64,000 bases of DNA from Imbricaverruca yamaguchii (lineage: Eukaryota; Arthropoda; Thecostraca; Neoverrucidae). The first letter of the stretch is position 1, and each line of letters starts with the position of its first letter. The notes beneath the pieces were generated by a model that searched no databases, had not been told where the DNA came from, and saw only the letters and a program-made list of their open reading frames with translations. The stretch is from contig JAOTOL010001339.1 of assembly GCA_034440575.1 (NCBI GenBank), forward strand, positions 322,501 to 386,500. Direction: 5' to 3'. Below are positions 43,924 through 52,679 of the stretch, piece after piece. Position numbers and translations under genes: made by a program.

Positions 43924-46900
43924 ACTGACATCTAACGTCGAGCCTTGCTGTGAGTGTAGCCGTCTGACTGTTCGCCGTGTTGTGAGCAGGGTGGGAAACT
44001 TTCCGGGTTTGGAGTCGGAGTGTAAACAGCTTTCTTCCGGAGTACATTTTCATGGACATATTATTTTTCGTGCATGGAATCTATTTGCCGGTAACCGACG
44101 GGAAAGCATATGTACCTAGTCAGTACCTACGTAATATGCATAAGTAATACACATCATTTTTGGTCACATCAAAGCATAGAAACAAAGTGAACAATGGACG
44201 GCACCACAAGACAGGGAGTTGTGATGATCAGCTCAGCTTTGTCTCTCGTAACTCAGGAGCAATGCGCTTTCATTTCACTGTTGGTCTCAGTACAAGGCTA
44301 GCCAAATTAAAACAAACACAAATAATTCACGCTTCACCCCCAGCTCAGAACGCACACCTACTCACGTACGCAGCCAATTCCCTGCGCGATACGGACCGGA
44401 CACCAACACCTCACATGCGACAGTCAGAAAGCAAGGGATCAGTCAAGGTCTTGTGTTTGCAGCATGGCACTGTTAAACATGTGTTCAAGGTTGCTAATGG
44501 TTAGACGTCATTTAAAAAATACCTTGCATTGATTGGTTCAAAGACAGTTTTCATAGCAGAAAATGCTAACAAAGTGAATTTCGATCGGAGACCTCCGGGA
44601 CCCCGGAAGTCGTCTCTTAAAACGGTCAGTTTTCCCACTATAGGGTGGCTCGAAAGCGGGTTTCTGGAGACGCATCGGGAGAATTCGTAGCGACCGGAGG
44701 CCACTGTTCAGTGCGCAGGCGCGAGGTTAGGCGCTTTGTCGGCATTTCCGCTGATTGTGATGTGATGTGGTGTAGTGTGTGTTCGGGTGTTGTCTGTGTG
44801 CTTGATGGTACGAAAAGCGGCTAGTTTATTTGGCAATCGTAAGTAGAATAACATGTTTGGCGATGTTTTTTCAATCTTGTATTAGTTTTTTTGTGATATT
44901 TTTGTTCCTTCTACATGTTTGTGTCGGATTACATGTGGAGCCCATTCGATCTAGTATGAATCCGGAGTGCAAAAATGTTTTAAGATATTAAATATCCTAA
45001 GAAGTGCCTTAATTCCCACTCAGGTTGTGAGTGTAGCCGTCTGACTGCTCGCCGTGCCGTGAGTGTGGCCGTCTGACTGTTCGCCGTGCCGTGAATGTGG
45101 CCGTCTGACTGCTCGCCCGTGCCGTGAGTGTAGCCGTCTGACTGTTCGCCGTGCTGTGAGTGTAGCCGTCTGACTGCTCGCCGTGCCGTGAGTGTAGCCG
45201 TCTGACTGTTCGCCGTGCCGTGAGTGTAGCCGTCTGACTGCTCGCCCGTGCCGGTCAGGAGCGCGCGCGGCTGCGGCGCGCCAAGGAGCGCGCCAGGGTG
45301 AAGCGGCGTCTGCGGGAGCAGCGGGCACGTCAGGCGGCCGGCGGCGGTTCCGGCGACGATCAGTCGGCCGACTCTGGCGCCGAGGTAGCTGCTCACCATC
45401 CGCCTGTTACGTCTGTCATGGCCGTCCCGGTCTGTCCTGTATGTCTCGCGGTCCGTCCGCCCCTGCTCGTGCTGTAGGTCCCCACTCATGGTCCGTCCCT
45501 GCTCGTCCTGTAGGTCCCCACTCATGGTTCGTCCCTGCTCGTCCTGTAGGTCCCCACTCATGGTTCGTCCCTGCTCGTCCTGTAGGTCCCCACTCATGGT
45601 TCGTCCCTGTTCGTCCTGTAGGTCCCCACTCATGGTTCGTCCCTGCTCGTCCTGTAGGTCCCCACTCACGGTCCGCTCCTGTTCGTCCTGTAGGTCCCCA
45701 CTCACGGTCCGCTCCTGTTCGTCCTGTAGGTCCCCACTCACGGTCCGCTCCTGTTCGTCCTGTAGGTCCCCACCCACGGTTCGTCCCTGCTCGTCCTGTA
45801 GGCCCCACTCACGGTCCGCTCCTGTTCGTCCTGTAGGTCCCCACTCACGGTCCGCTCCTGTTCGTCCTGTAGGTCCCCACTCACGGTCCGCTCCTGTTCG
45901 TCCTGTAGGTCCCCACTCACGGTCCGCTCCTGTTCGTCCTGTAGGTCCCCACCCACGGTTCGTCCCTGCTCGTCCTGTAGGCCCCACTCACGGTCCCTCG
46001 CGCCGCCCGTCATGCCCTTCCCAGGCTCGTCCTGTACGTCCCTACTCACGGTCTGTCCCCGCCCGTTCTATGCGCCTCTGGGCTTGTGTACGAACCGCCC
46101 TGTACGTCCCTGGAGATGCGTACGTGCCAGCCGGCTGTGGACATGTGTCCCTGTCCCGCACCATGTTTCGGTCCGCCCGGTGCTGACATTACAACAGGCA
46201 CAGTATCGACTGTACCGGGGTGTGGAGCAGTATCACAGACGGTGTGTCGGTCCGCCCGCTGCTGACATTACAACAGGCACAGTATCAACTGTACTGGGGT
46301 GTGGAGCAGAACCACAGATGGTATGTCCGGAATCAGCACCTTGGTTGAAAACTGATGCGGAGCAGGGCGAGTCATTTGCTGGCACTGTTGTGGTCTAACT
46401 TATGGATAGCACTTTCTTTAGTCTTTAGCCTGAACTTGCAAGTAGTTTGGACATAATGACGTGATGTTTGGCGTTTGAAGCAGTATCATAGGCAGTGGAA
46501 GCCGTATCGCAGGCCGTTTAGGTGCGACATTGCAGCGTAGGAACTAGGCTACCGTGTTGTACCCAAACATCCAGGTTCAGCATATTGTCACATGATCTCA
46601 GACCACAGTGCCACACCCAAACATCTGGTGCCCAGGTCAAGCATAGTGTCACATGTGGCCTAGATAGGGTACTGTGATGATGCACCCGAACATCTGGTGT
46701 CTAAGTTCAGCATGGTGTCGCATGTAACCTAGACACTGAGCTGCTCTATCGTTGACTGGCTTCTAAGCAGATGTCATGTTCAAGAAATAACGTGGGTAAC
46801 CGGTCGTGTTTGTATGACGATGGCGGGGCACCGCTGCGCTGGCCACAGTCGTTTCCGTTTGGTCGTTGCCGCGTGAGTCGTCTGTACTGTGTGTGCTCGA

Positions 46901-49900
46901 CTGGTCGTGTGGCAGCTGAGAGGCCCGCTCCGCTCCCCAGACGGGCGTGATGAAGCTGCAGCTGAGCGGCGACGGCGAGTGCTGCGGACCGCGCGACACC
47001 AGCAGCCCGCTGCCCGGCGCGGCCGAGGTCAGGTCGCGCGGCGCGCCGTCGCAGGCGGCGGCCCGCTGGCGGCCCGGCCCGCCGCCGGAGGCCAGGCCGT
47101 GGCCCAACGAGCCGGACGCGGGCCCGCCGCCGGCCGAGAACCGACCGTGGCCCAGTCAGCCGGAGGTCAGGTCGCCGCCGCGGCCGGCCGTGTCGCCGCC
47201 GCCGTCGGCCGCGCGCCGCGCCCACAACAGTCCGCTGCCGCCGCTGCCGACGGCCTTGACGCCGGCAGGTGTGTGGTGTGTCATCTGCGGTCGTCACCTC
47301 TCCGGTGTCGTGGTGTGTCATCTGCGGTCGTCACCTCTCCTGTATCGTGGTGTGTCCTCTGCGGTCGTCACCTCTCCGGTGTCGTGGTGTGTCCTCTGTG
47401 GTCGTCACCTCTCCGGTGTCGTGGGGTGCCCTCTGTGGTCGTCACCTCTCCGGTGTCGTGGTGTGTCCTCTGCGGTAGTCACCTCTCCTGTATCGTGGTG
47501 TGTCCTCTGCGGTCGTCACCTCTCCGGTGTCGTGGTGTGTTATCTGCGGTCGTCACCTCCCCTGTATCGTGGTGTGTCCTCTGCGGTCGTCACCTCTCCT
47601 GTATCGTGGTGTGTCCTCTGCGGTCGTCACCTCTTCTGTATCGTGGTGTGTTATCTGCGGTCGTCACCTCTCCGGTGTCGTGGTGTGTCCTCTGCGGTCG
47701 TCACCTCTCCGGTGTCGTGGGGTGCCCTCTGTGGTCGTCACCTCTCCGGTGTCGTGGTGTGTCCTCTGCGGTAGTCACCTCTCCTGTATCGTGGTGTGTC
47801 CTCTGCGGTCGTCACCTCTCCGGTGTCGTGGTGTGTTATCTGCGGTCGTCACCTCCCCTGTATCGTGGTGTGTCCTCTGCGGTCGTCACCTCTCCGGTGT
47901 CGTGGTGTGTCCTCTGCGGTCGTCACCTCTCCTGTATCGTGGTGTGTCCTCTGCGGTCGTCACCTCTCCGGTGTCGTGGTGTGCCCTCTGCGGTAGTCAC
48001 CTCTCCTGTATCGTGGTGTGTCATCTGCGGTCGTCACCTCCCCTGTATCGTGGTGTGTCCTCTGCGGTCGTCACCTCTCCGGTGTCGTGGTGTGTTATCT
48101 GCGGTCGTCACCTCCCCTGTATCGTGGTGTGTCCTCTGCGGTCGTCACCTCTCCGGTGTCGTGGTGTGTTATCTGCGGTCGTCACCTCCCCTATATCGTG
48201 GTGTGTCCTTTGCGGTCGTCACCTCTCCGGTGTCGTGGTGTGCCCTCTGTGGTCCTCACCTCTCCTGTATCGTGATGTACCCTTTGCAGTTGTCACCTCC
48301 CCTGGCGGGTGCCGCTCTGTGGTCGGCAGGAGCCGTCTGTGAAGCCGTAAACCCCCGGTGTGTGGTGCGTGGTATGTCCTCTACAGTCGCTGCCTTCCAC
48401 TGGCGGGTGCCGCTCTGTGGTCGCTGGTAGGCGGCCTCTGTGTAGCAGTAAGCCCCCACCCCCCACCCTGTGTGTGGTACGTGCTTTGTCCTCTGCAGTC
48501 GTCACCTCCCCTAGTCCGCACCGCTCTTTGGTGACTCATTGTGCCCAAGTTCGGCTCAGTTTGGCTTCAGGGCGTAACTAAAAGTGTCCCTGGATAATGT
48601 GTGATAGATAATGGAAATGGGGCCACGTTCAGCTGATGCCTTACTGCTGAATATGTCGAGATTCCGATTTTGAAGACTATGTGCCTCAGAATGTGTAAGC
48701 TATCTCAAGTTGGAATTGTACTTGCATCCAGGTGTGAACAACATCGCGATCATGATCGACCCGACGTACCAGCGTCGCCAGATCGGGGAGACGGCGGCCG
48801 GGCCGGCCGAGCCGCCGATGTCCGCTCTGCCGCACGACGACGCCGACGGTGGGTGTCGCCGGGCGGGCCGCTACTTAGTCGCCATCCCGCTCAATGCTGA
48901 GTCGCCGTCCCGCTCTCCGCTGAGCCGTTGTCCCGCTCAGTGCTGAGTCAGTGTCCCGCTCAACTCTGAGTCACCGTCCCGCTCAACTCTGACTCACTGT
49001 CCCGCTCACTGCTGAGTCGCTGTCCTGCTCAGTGCTGAGTCACTGTCCCGCTCAACTCTGAGTCACCGTCCCACTCACTGCTGAGTCGCTGTCCCGCTCA
49101 GTGCTGAGTCAGTGTCCCGCTCAACTCTGAGTCACCATCCCGATCACTACTTAGTCACCGTCCTGCTCACCACCGAGTCTCCGTCCCGCTCAACGCTAAG
49201 TCTCCGTCCCGCTCACTGCTGAGACACCATCCCGCTCAATGTTGAGTTGCCATCCTGCTCAATGCTGAGTCGTTGTCCCTCTCTGCTCAGCCACTGTCCC
49301 GTCACCACCGAATTTCCAGCCCAGTCAACAATCAGTCCTAGTGGAGGTGAAGCATAATGTCCACAGATCATACTCTCTACAGGTCATCACCTCCACAGTT
49401 CATAAGCTTCACAAATTCAACACATCCGAAGAGGTCGTAAGCTCCACAGGTCATAACCTCCACAACTCCGAAGCAGTCGCAGCCTCGACGGTTAATAATT
49501 TCCATAGCTCTGAAGCTCCTATGAAATTATTGAATATGTGGAGGTTGTGAGCTGTGGATGTTATGACTTTTTCGGAATTGTGGAGGTTATTATCGCTTCG
49601 AAGTTGTGGTGTTGTGACTTCTGGAGGTTATGCCCGCTTTGGGCATGTTGAATTTGTGGAGGTTGTGACCTATGGAGGTTATGATATGCTGCCACCCTAG
49701 TGCCAATTTTGAAGCTGTGCCATACCATGAAACGACACATAGTAAGGTACGTGTGACTTGCTAAAGTTGTTCATCTGCCCCCGTTCTTACACATGTGAAA
49801 AAAGATGCCTGTCTGTGAGTAGGAATCACTTCAAGGCACAAAGCATATCACAACGCGTTCATGTACGACAAACAGCCTGGACTTGAATGATGCATTTGCT

Positions 49901-50063
49901 TGACTTGCGCGCTGACGTCTTACCTCGATCTCTGACAGACCTGTACGAAGAAGACGACCTCGCGCCTCCCTACATGCCAATCCAGGGCCAACGGCGTACA
50001 AACTCCATGGAGAAAGCGCGCCGACGCCGGGGAAAGGAGGGCGCCAACTGCAAGCAGCAATAG
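38355..50063 (+). CDS. CCDC50: CCDC50-like coiled-coil protein gene, complete, nine coding exons
   Basis: CCDC50 (Ymer) is a cytoplasmic coiled-coil adaptor that binds ubiquitin and is tyrosine-phosphorylated in growth-factor signalling. Coding exons are 38355-38415, 40083-40284, 40653-40812, 41727-41912, 42614-42733, 45259-45384, 46941-47268, 48732-48848 and 49939-50063. They total 1425 bases in continuous phase, 474 residues plus stop, close to the long vertebrate isoform. The N-terminal family block is EWLVKEDGALATRLQNEEI (about residues 24-42). Heptad-like R/E/Q-rich segments run from about 30 to 290, with repeated ubiquitin-binding-like phrases IARRLALE, MAARLQED, VARLLQEQE and LAKVLQEQ. 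Residues about 286-394 are a Pro/Ala/Arg-rich linker; NIAIMIDPTYQ and DDLAPPYMP are short conserved C-terminal motifs. Almost every intron carries its own minisatellite. A stop lies in frame at 38337, supporting the chosen start. Confidence 0.85.
38600..39000. repeat. Tandem repeat in CCDC50 intron 1, unit about 130-138 bp, 3 copies
   Basis: 'ggaccaactgtgtgtg' or a close variant occurs at 38663, 38801 and 38929. Each is preceded by a 'gctgggagctgt'-like phrase and followed by 'cagctgtcgtgg'-like sequence. TG-rich sequence follows to about 39400. Confidence 0.8.
39600..40060. repeat. Minisatellite in CCDC50 intron 1, unit 61-70 bp, about 7 copies
   Basis: 'tgtcgacgttgtcttattat' or a close variant recurs at about 39605, 39669, 39730, 39792, 39855, 39925 and 39995. 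The last partial unit ('gacgccgtggtgtcagcggc') runs to within about 20 bases of the exon 2 acceptor. Confidence 0.85.
40083..40284 (+). CDS. CCDC50: CCDC50-like exon 2 (N-terminal family domain)
   Basis: The acceptor 'cccgtgctgcag' ends at 40082 and the consensus donor CA|GTGAGT is at 40285. The exon encodes VVQEWLVKEDGALATRLQ, then NEEISEHYQQNRYRNGVM and RADVPCARSEQLKEDEQAAY, ending LYEQ across the junction. This is the most conserved CCDC50 block, where vertebrate members have a similar acidic/aliphatic LEDHTLAHSLQ-type stretch. Starts in phase 1, ends in phase 2. A second AG 8 bases downstream would delete VVQ and break phase. Confidence 0.9.
40315..40625. repeat. Minisatellite in CCDC50 intron 2, unit about 24 bp, about 13 copies
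   Basis: Degenerate copies of 'gggtgtgaccctcagtcc' begin about 30 bases after the exon 2 donor and stop about 30 bases before the exon 3 acceptor, so almost the whole 368-base intron is array. Confidence 0.8.
40653..40812 (+). CDS. CCDC50: CCDC50-like exon 3
   Basis: The acceptor 'gtgtgacacag' ends at 40652 and the donor CAG|GTGACG is at 40813. The exon encodes YAADADIARRLALEVETEEE, then AVRRRQELDDFQMAARLQED and ERARRRQDREERQ. The repeated IARRLALE / MAARLQED phrases are the MIU-like (motif interacting with ubiquitin) pattern of acidic residues around A..L. Starts in phase 2, ends in phase 0. Confidence 0.9.
41317..41490 (+). mobile_element. tRNA-Val-like SINE in CCDC50 intron 3
   Basis: The head 'gatgaatagcctagaggtaa' is followed by 'gctcgtctcacaatcgaaag' (a CAC anticodon arm as in tRNA-Val) and B box 'gggttcgagtctc'. 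The body has 'caatcggcgtgagagattag' and the tail is 'aaccaataaccaaccaacca'. Orientation is the same as the gene. Confidence 0.85.
41727..41912 (+). CDS. CCDC50: CCDC50-like exon 4
   Basis: The acceptor 'gccgctgcag' ends at 41726 and the donor GAG|GTGAGA is at 41913. The 62 codons include VSHEARILGLEAPVRALRLS, ARVYTDEDLSDLMAPPPLHG and SMTEEDVRSWQEEQDE. Phase 0 at both ends, so it could be skipped without a frameshift. Codons are nearly all G/C-ending. Confidence 0.85.
42614..42733 (+). CDS. CCDC50: CCDC50-like exon 5 (MIU-like motifs)
   Basis: The acceptor 'cgctatcgacag' ends at 42613 and the donor CAG|GTGGGT is at 42734. The 40 codons include EVARLLQEQETKRRGD and DRVAAIEAQDRELAKVLQEQ, the second matching the family's Q.DEEIAR.L phrase. 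Phase 0 at both ends. Its last about 55 bases and the donor are tandemly duplicated in the intron that follows. Confidence 0.88.
42734..42990 (+). repeat. Tandem copies of CCDC50 exon 5 tail plus donor, 80-86 bp unit
   Basis: 'gtgggtctggcgaggcgttg' begins at 42734 (true donor), 42814 and 42900. Each copy contains 'aaggtggccgccatcgag', and the middle copy continues with the exon's own gctcaggaccgcgagctggc, then a regenerated CAG|GTGGGT. The first copy has diverged (run of nine C's); the last carries a premature TGA. Confidence 0.93.
43000..43800. other. CCDC50 intron 5, mostly unrecognised; SINE-type 3' end near 43795
   Basis: No exon is seen. At 43770-43805 the sequence 'ggcgcgcccttaagcccaaa' followed by taataaat repeats the 3' terminus of the SINE-like element at 11440-11685. 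Its 5' limit is unclear. Confidence 0.4.
43890..43922. repeat. (GT)n microsatellite
   Basis: About 32 bases of pure GT. It is followed about 25 bases later by a solitary copy of the 32-bp unit found at 45015-45250. Confidence 0.97.
45015..45250. repeat. Minisatellite in CCDC50 intron 5, 32-bp unit, about 7 copies
   Basis: 'gagtgtagccgtctgactgt' recurs every 32 bases right up to the exon 6 acceptor; the final 'gctcgcccgtgccggtcag' is an array unit whose end became the acceptor. One isolated copy lies about 1.1 kb upstream at 43948-43985. Confidence 0.93.
45259..45384 (+). CDS. CCDC50: CCDC50-like exon 6 (basic helix)
   Basis: The acceptor 'cgtgccggtcag' ends at 45258 and the donor GAG|GTAGCT is at 45385. 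The 42 codons encode ERARLRRAKERARVKRRLRE, then QRARQAAGGGSGDDQSADS, GAE. This is a strongly basic helix followed by a Gly/Ser/Asp linker, matching the basic KAKEREK-type segment after the last coiled coil in the family. Phase 0 at both ends. Confidence 0.8.
45435..45990. repeat. Minisatellite in CCDC50 intron 6, 36-bp unit, about 15 copies
   Basis: 'gtcctgtaggtccccactca' recurs every 36 bases (45505, 45541 and on), with c/t variants at 'gttcgtccctgc' versus 'gtccgctcctgt'. The 3-divisible unit is stop-free on both strands, so long repetitive frames cross it. Confidence 0.96.
46160..46325. repeat. Direct duplication of about 65-75 bp in intron 6
   Basis: 'gctgacattacaacaggcac' occurs at 46181 and 46260, each followed by 'agtatc.actgtac.ggggtg'. 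Weak repeats of 'caaacatc.ggt' phrases follow at 46560-46720. Confidence 0.8.
46941..47268 (+). CDS. CCDC50: CCDC50-like exon 7 (Pro-rich linker)
   Basis: The acceptor 'ccgctccccag' ends at 46940 and the donor G|GTGTGT is at 47269, phase 1 out. It encodes TGVMKLQLSGDGECCGPRDT and then a Pro/Ala/Arg-rich, low-complexity stretch (ENRPWPSQPEVRSPP, PPPSAARRAHNSPLPPLP). Such disordered linkers are poorly conserved, so this exon rests on splice sites, phase and codon bias. The minisatellite starts on the first intron base. Confidence 0.75.
47269..48300. repeat. Minisatellite in CCDC50 intron 7, 37-bp unit, about 27 copies, starting at the donor
   Basis: 'tctgcggtcgtcacctctcc' recurs every 37 bases from 47284. 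The first unit begins with the donor GTGTGT itself. Alternating ggtgtcg / tgtatcg variants give mosaic higher-order blocks (about 430 bases between near-identical stretches). Frames of up to 513 codons crossing it are array artefacts fused to exon 7. Confidence 0.97.
48732..48848 (+). CDS. CCDC50: CCDC50-like exon 8 (NIAIMIDPTYQ motif)
   Basis: The acceptor 'tacttgcatccag' ends at 48731 and the donor G|GTGGGT is at 48849. It encodes VNNIAIMIDPTYQRRQIGET, then AAGPAEPPMSALPHDDAD. The short hydrophobic NIA.MIDPTY block is the kind of motif conserved in invertebrate CCDC50 C-termini, as far as I recall. Starts and ends in phase 1. Confidence 0.82.
48870..49335. repeat. Minisatellite in CCDC50 intron 8, 23-bp unit, about 19 copies
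   Basis: 'gctgagtcgctgtcccgctc' recurs about every 23 bases, beginning about 20 bases after the exon 8 donor, with many point variants. Confidence 0.93.
49340..49695. repeat. Fold-back repeat array in CCDC50 intron 8
   Basis: The first half carries repeated 'cacaggtcataacctccaca' words; the second half carries the reverse complement ('tgtggaggttgtgacc' and 'tatggaggttatga'). The centre is near 49505-49530, where 'aataatttccatag' faces 'ctatgaaattatt'. The whole about 350 bases can fold into one long imperfect hairpin. Confidence 0.88.
49939..50063 (+). CDS. CCDC50: CCDC50-like exon 9 (stop codon)
   Basis: The acceptor 'cgatctctgacag' ends at 49938. It encodes LYEEDDLAPPYMPIQGQRRT, then NSMEKARRRRGKEGANCKQQ and TAG at 50061. 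The DDLAPPYMPIQGQRR segment followed by a basic C-terminus closes the protein at 474 residues. Entry phase 1 matches exon 8. Confidence 0.85.
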
Positions 50064-50420
50064 CTGGCGGTGTCACGCAGATCCGACCGACCGCAGGCTC
50101 CGGACCAGCTTCGATTCAACCTCGTGTCCGGGTTGACAGAGTGCGATCCCACACGTCGATCATGAATTCCAAGCGGGAGCCCTGGGGTTGCCTGGTAGTC
50201 TGTCGGTCCAGACGCGCGGTGCACGAGGTCGGACTGGCGGTCCAGGGCCCGCACACCCGGCTCGGCCCGCCTTGATGTGTCACGTCCCCCAGGGGCGGTT
50301 ACTGGTCGTCGTTTGGTAATGACGTCATAACTCCGCGAATCAATCACTGCCGGCTGCACCTTGAGAAGCACAAGTTCTCGGGAGAACTGGATTTGGAGTT
50401 TAATAGTGTTTCGGATTGTT
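50064..50420 (+). other. Probable start of the CCDC50 3' UTR
   Basis: Directly follows the stop codon. Mixed-composition sequence without a recognised element; no polyadenylation site is assigned. Confidence 0.4.
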
Positions 50421-50424
50421 GTGA

Positions 50425-50740
50425 ACTCCTAGGCTGAGCAGTACGCTGAAGCTCTTAGGCTGAGTAGTACGCTGAAACTCTTAGGCTGAGTAGTACCCTG
50501 GAGCTGTTTGGTGAGCAACATGCTGAAGATCTTAGGCTGAGCAGCACGCTGAAACGTAGGCTGAGCAGCACGCTATAATTATTAGGCTGAGGAATACACT
50601 GAAGCTCTTAGGCTGAGGAATACACTGAAGCTCTTAGGCTGAGCAGTACACAGGAGCTCTTAGGCCGAGAAGTATGCTGGAGCTCTTAGGCTGAGCAATA
50701 CACTGAAGCTCTTATGCTGAGCAGTATGCTGGGGGTGGGG
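50425..50740. repeat. Minisatellite downstream of CCDC50 stop, 26-bp unit, about 12 copies
   Basis: 'aggctgagcagtacgctgaa' recurs every 26 bases (50431, 50457 and on), with degenerate units in the middle. It begins about 360 bases after the stop codon, so it may be transcribed in the 3' UTR. Confidence 0.93.
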
Positions 50741-51020
50741 CGCCCACCGTCTGATAGCATTCAGAACTGTGTTGGGTAGTGCTAAGTCGGTTACAAGATA
50801 GTTATTTCTCGTGTAGTTTGCAGGTGTGCAGTCTATTATGAAGGGCACGAGGGCGCCGAGTGTGGCTGGTCGTGGTCGGGTGCTGGTGACGGCGGCTAAG
50901 GCTGGTGCCCGATTTACAATCGATGGGTCGCCTGGCACTTGGTGCGCAAGCAAGAATCACATTTCCGTTCAGCTTTAGCACAATCGATCTGAGTATCTCG
51001 GTGTTTATACCTGTCATAGT

Positions 51021-52424
51021 GTGGTTCTATGTATGTGGTTCCAAGTACGAGTCCACCGCAGTCGAATGATGCGATGCTGTGACTGGTGGGTTGGACCGCC
51101 TGTGAATCTCTTCCGCCGTCCGCCGGCCTGCTGCCGATTCTGCTCAGTATTGTGTATCGATCTGACACGCCCAGTGATCAAATCGTGCACGTTACAGTTC
51201 GATCATTGGCTTTTTCTGGAGCTAAGTGTGCGCCATGTCAACTGTTCGTGCATGTCACCAGGAAATTTCGCTCATTCTGATGCTCACGAGAAGTGTTGTT
51301 TTGCTTCCAGTGTGCAGGCGACTATTTTTGTAGTTGTATTTTGCATCAGCAGGAATCGTAGCTGCTTCAAGTGTTCACGTACACCGAAGATGCCGTCCAT
51401 ATGTTTGATGGCCTTCTTCATTCGGCGTGTTTTTGCGCATTTTTGCGCGCACGGATTAGCCAAGCTCGAACAGGCTTGTGTTGGGTGCTGTCTTCCATAC
51501 GACCATTTCGCCTTGTGATTGGCGAAGTTTGTTCAGATGTTCTCGAGCCCTGATAGCGACAACTGGGAGTGGGTTTGTCGGTGTGCCTTGTTGCGCGTTT
51601 CGCTGCGAAGGAGGATGACACCCAACTGGGGGTGCGGCTGCAACCCAGTGCGCATGAAGTATGCGTCCGAGTCGCTGCGGTGTGGTGGGACCAAGTCACG
51701 CGCAGTATTCTTCCTGCGTTGTTTCCGAGGGGTGTATTTCACCGCCGGCCTGCTCCACCGGGCTTCGTCACCGTGTGGCATGTGTGTGTGTGCGTGTGCG
51801 ACGCTGGTCATATACGGTGCTGTACTCGTTCGCTTGCGCCGTGTCACAGCTCTAGAGCTCTGCGCCGGCGACATGCTCCAGGGCGAGTTTGCCCGCAGTA
51901 GGTTCGTGTTTCGGCCGCGCCGAGTGGTCGGCTGTACCCGTCTGACTTTTGTGCTTAGTCGGCGGCTGATCATCACGTTCGCTGTGGCGGTGACTGAGTG
52001 TTCGGCTGCTGTTGGCATCCGTTGTCCGCCCACGCAATGTTTAGCTGCGACTGTTTGCGTTATCTTGCACACTGCCACTGCACCGCTGGCATTGCGGCGT
52101 CGGACGAATCTCGCGCTGTGGCGACCGGACGGTGTCTTGCTACTGCGCGCGTGCACACACGTGGTGCGGTCTCAATCATGTTACTGGGGGTGGGGGCACA
52201 ATTGTGGGGCCATTTGCCTCGTTCTGTTTATTAATTGCAGGCTTGACAACAAATATACAATGTGGTTCCATGCTCCGCGTGTTGTCTCCAACACTGGGCG
52301 TCTTGCGGTGTGTGCCTGTGCGTGCGTCCGCGCGCGGGAAACCAATGTCGCTGTCAATATCAGAGCAGTAGCGGAGTACGTGGCGAGTGACAAAGAAATA
52401 TATATATACAGTGTAAATTTCTGA
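51021..52424 (+). other. Long non-repetitive open frame with one TGA, unrecognised
   Basis: One plus-strand frame is open for about 468 codons apart from a single TGA at 51516-51518. The translation is Cys-, Arg- and Val-rich with no domain I recognise. The strand is T/G-rich and A-poor, which lowers stop frequency, and a 207-codon frame is also open on the other strand (52156-51533). It is most likely part of the CCDC50 3' UTR or a non-coding transcript; a decayed gene or element is possible. Confidence 0.25.
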
Positions 52425-52454
52425 GGAAAGATGAAAGCATTTGCTTAAGCGTTT

Positions 52455-52660
52455 TCAAGGGAATTTGATTTTACTAGCTTAGGTTATATAGTACTTAAAA
52501 GGTTACTCTTGAACCGATGTAGGAGCCGCGTCAGGTATGTAAAATGTCTTGCGTATTTTGCATACCTGACGCCGCTCCTACATCGGCACCAAATTCAAGG
52601 GCAACTTTAACTAACATGAAACCTAAGCTGGTAAATTCATTTTCTTTGGAAATGTTTTCG
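52455..52660. repeat. Fold-back element with 26-bp near-perfect core
   Basis: 52514-52539 (ccgatgtaggagccgcgtca then ggtatg) pairs with 52561-52586 with one mismatch across a 21-base loop. Pairing continues imperfectly outwards: 'actcttgaa' with 'ttcaagggc', 'agcttaggt' with 'acctaagct', 'gaattt' with 'aaattc', giving arms of about 90-100 bases. It could be a MITE or hairpin RNA precursor. Confidence 0.9.
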
Positions 52661-52679
52661 CGAATGTTTCCAACCTAGC

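Noticed and set aside
44980..46186. Collagen-like or Gly/Arg-rich frames on both strands (up to 335 codons)
   Set aside because: They span the 32-bp and 36-bp arrays and also cover CCDC50 exon 6 in antisense; periodic translation reflects the repeat unit.
46889..48430. 513-codon plus-strand open frame
   Set aside because: Its N-terminal part is CCDC50 exon 7 in another frame, and the rest is the 37-bp intronic minisatellite. It crosses a strong donor at 47269, so it is not a separate gene.
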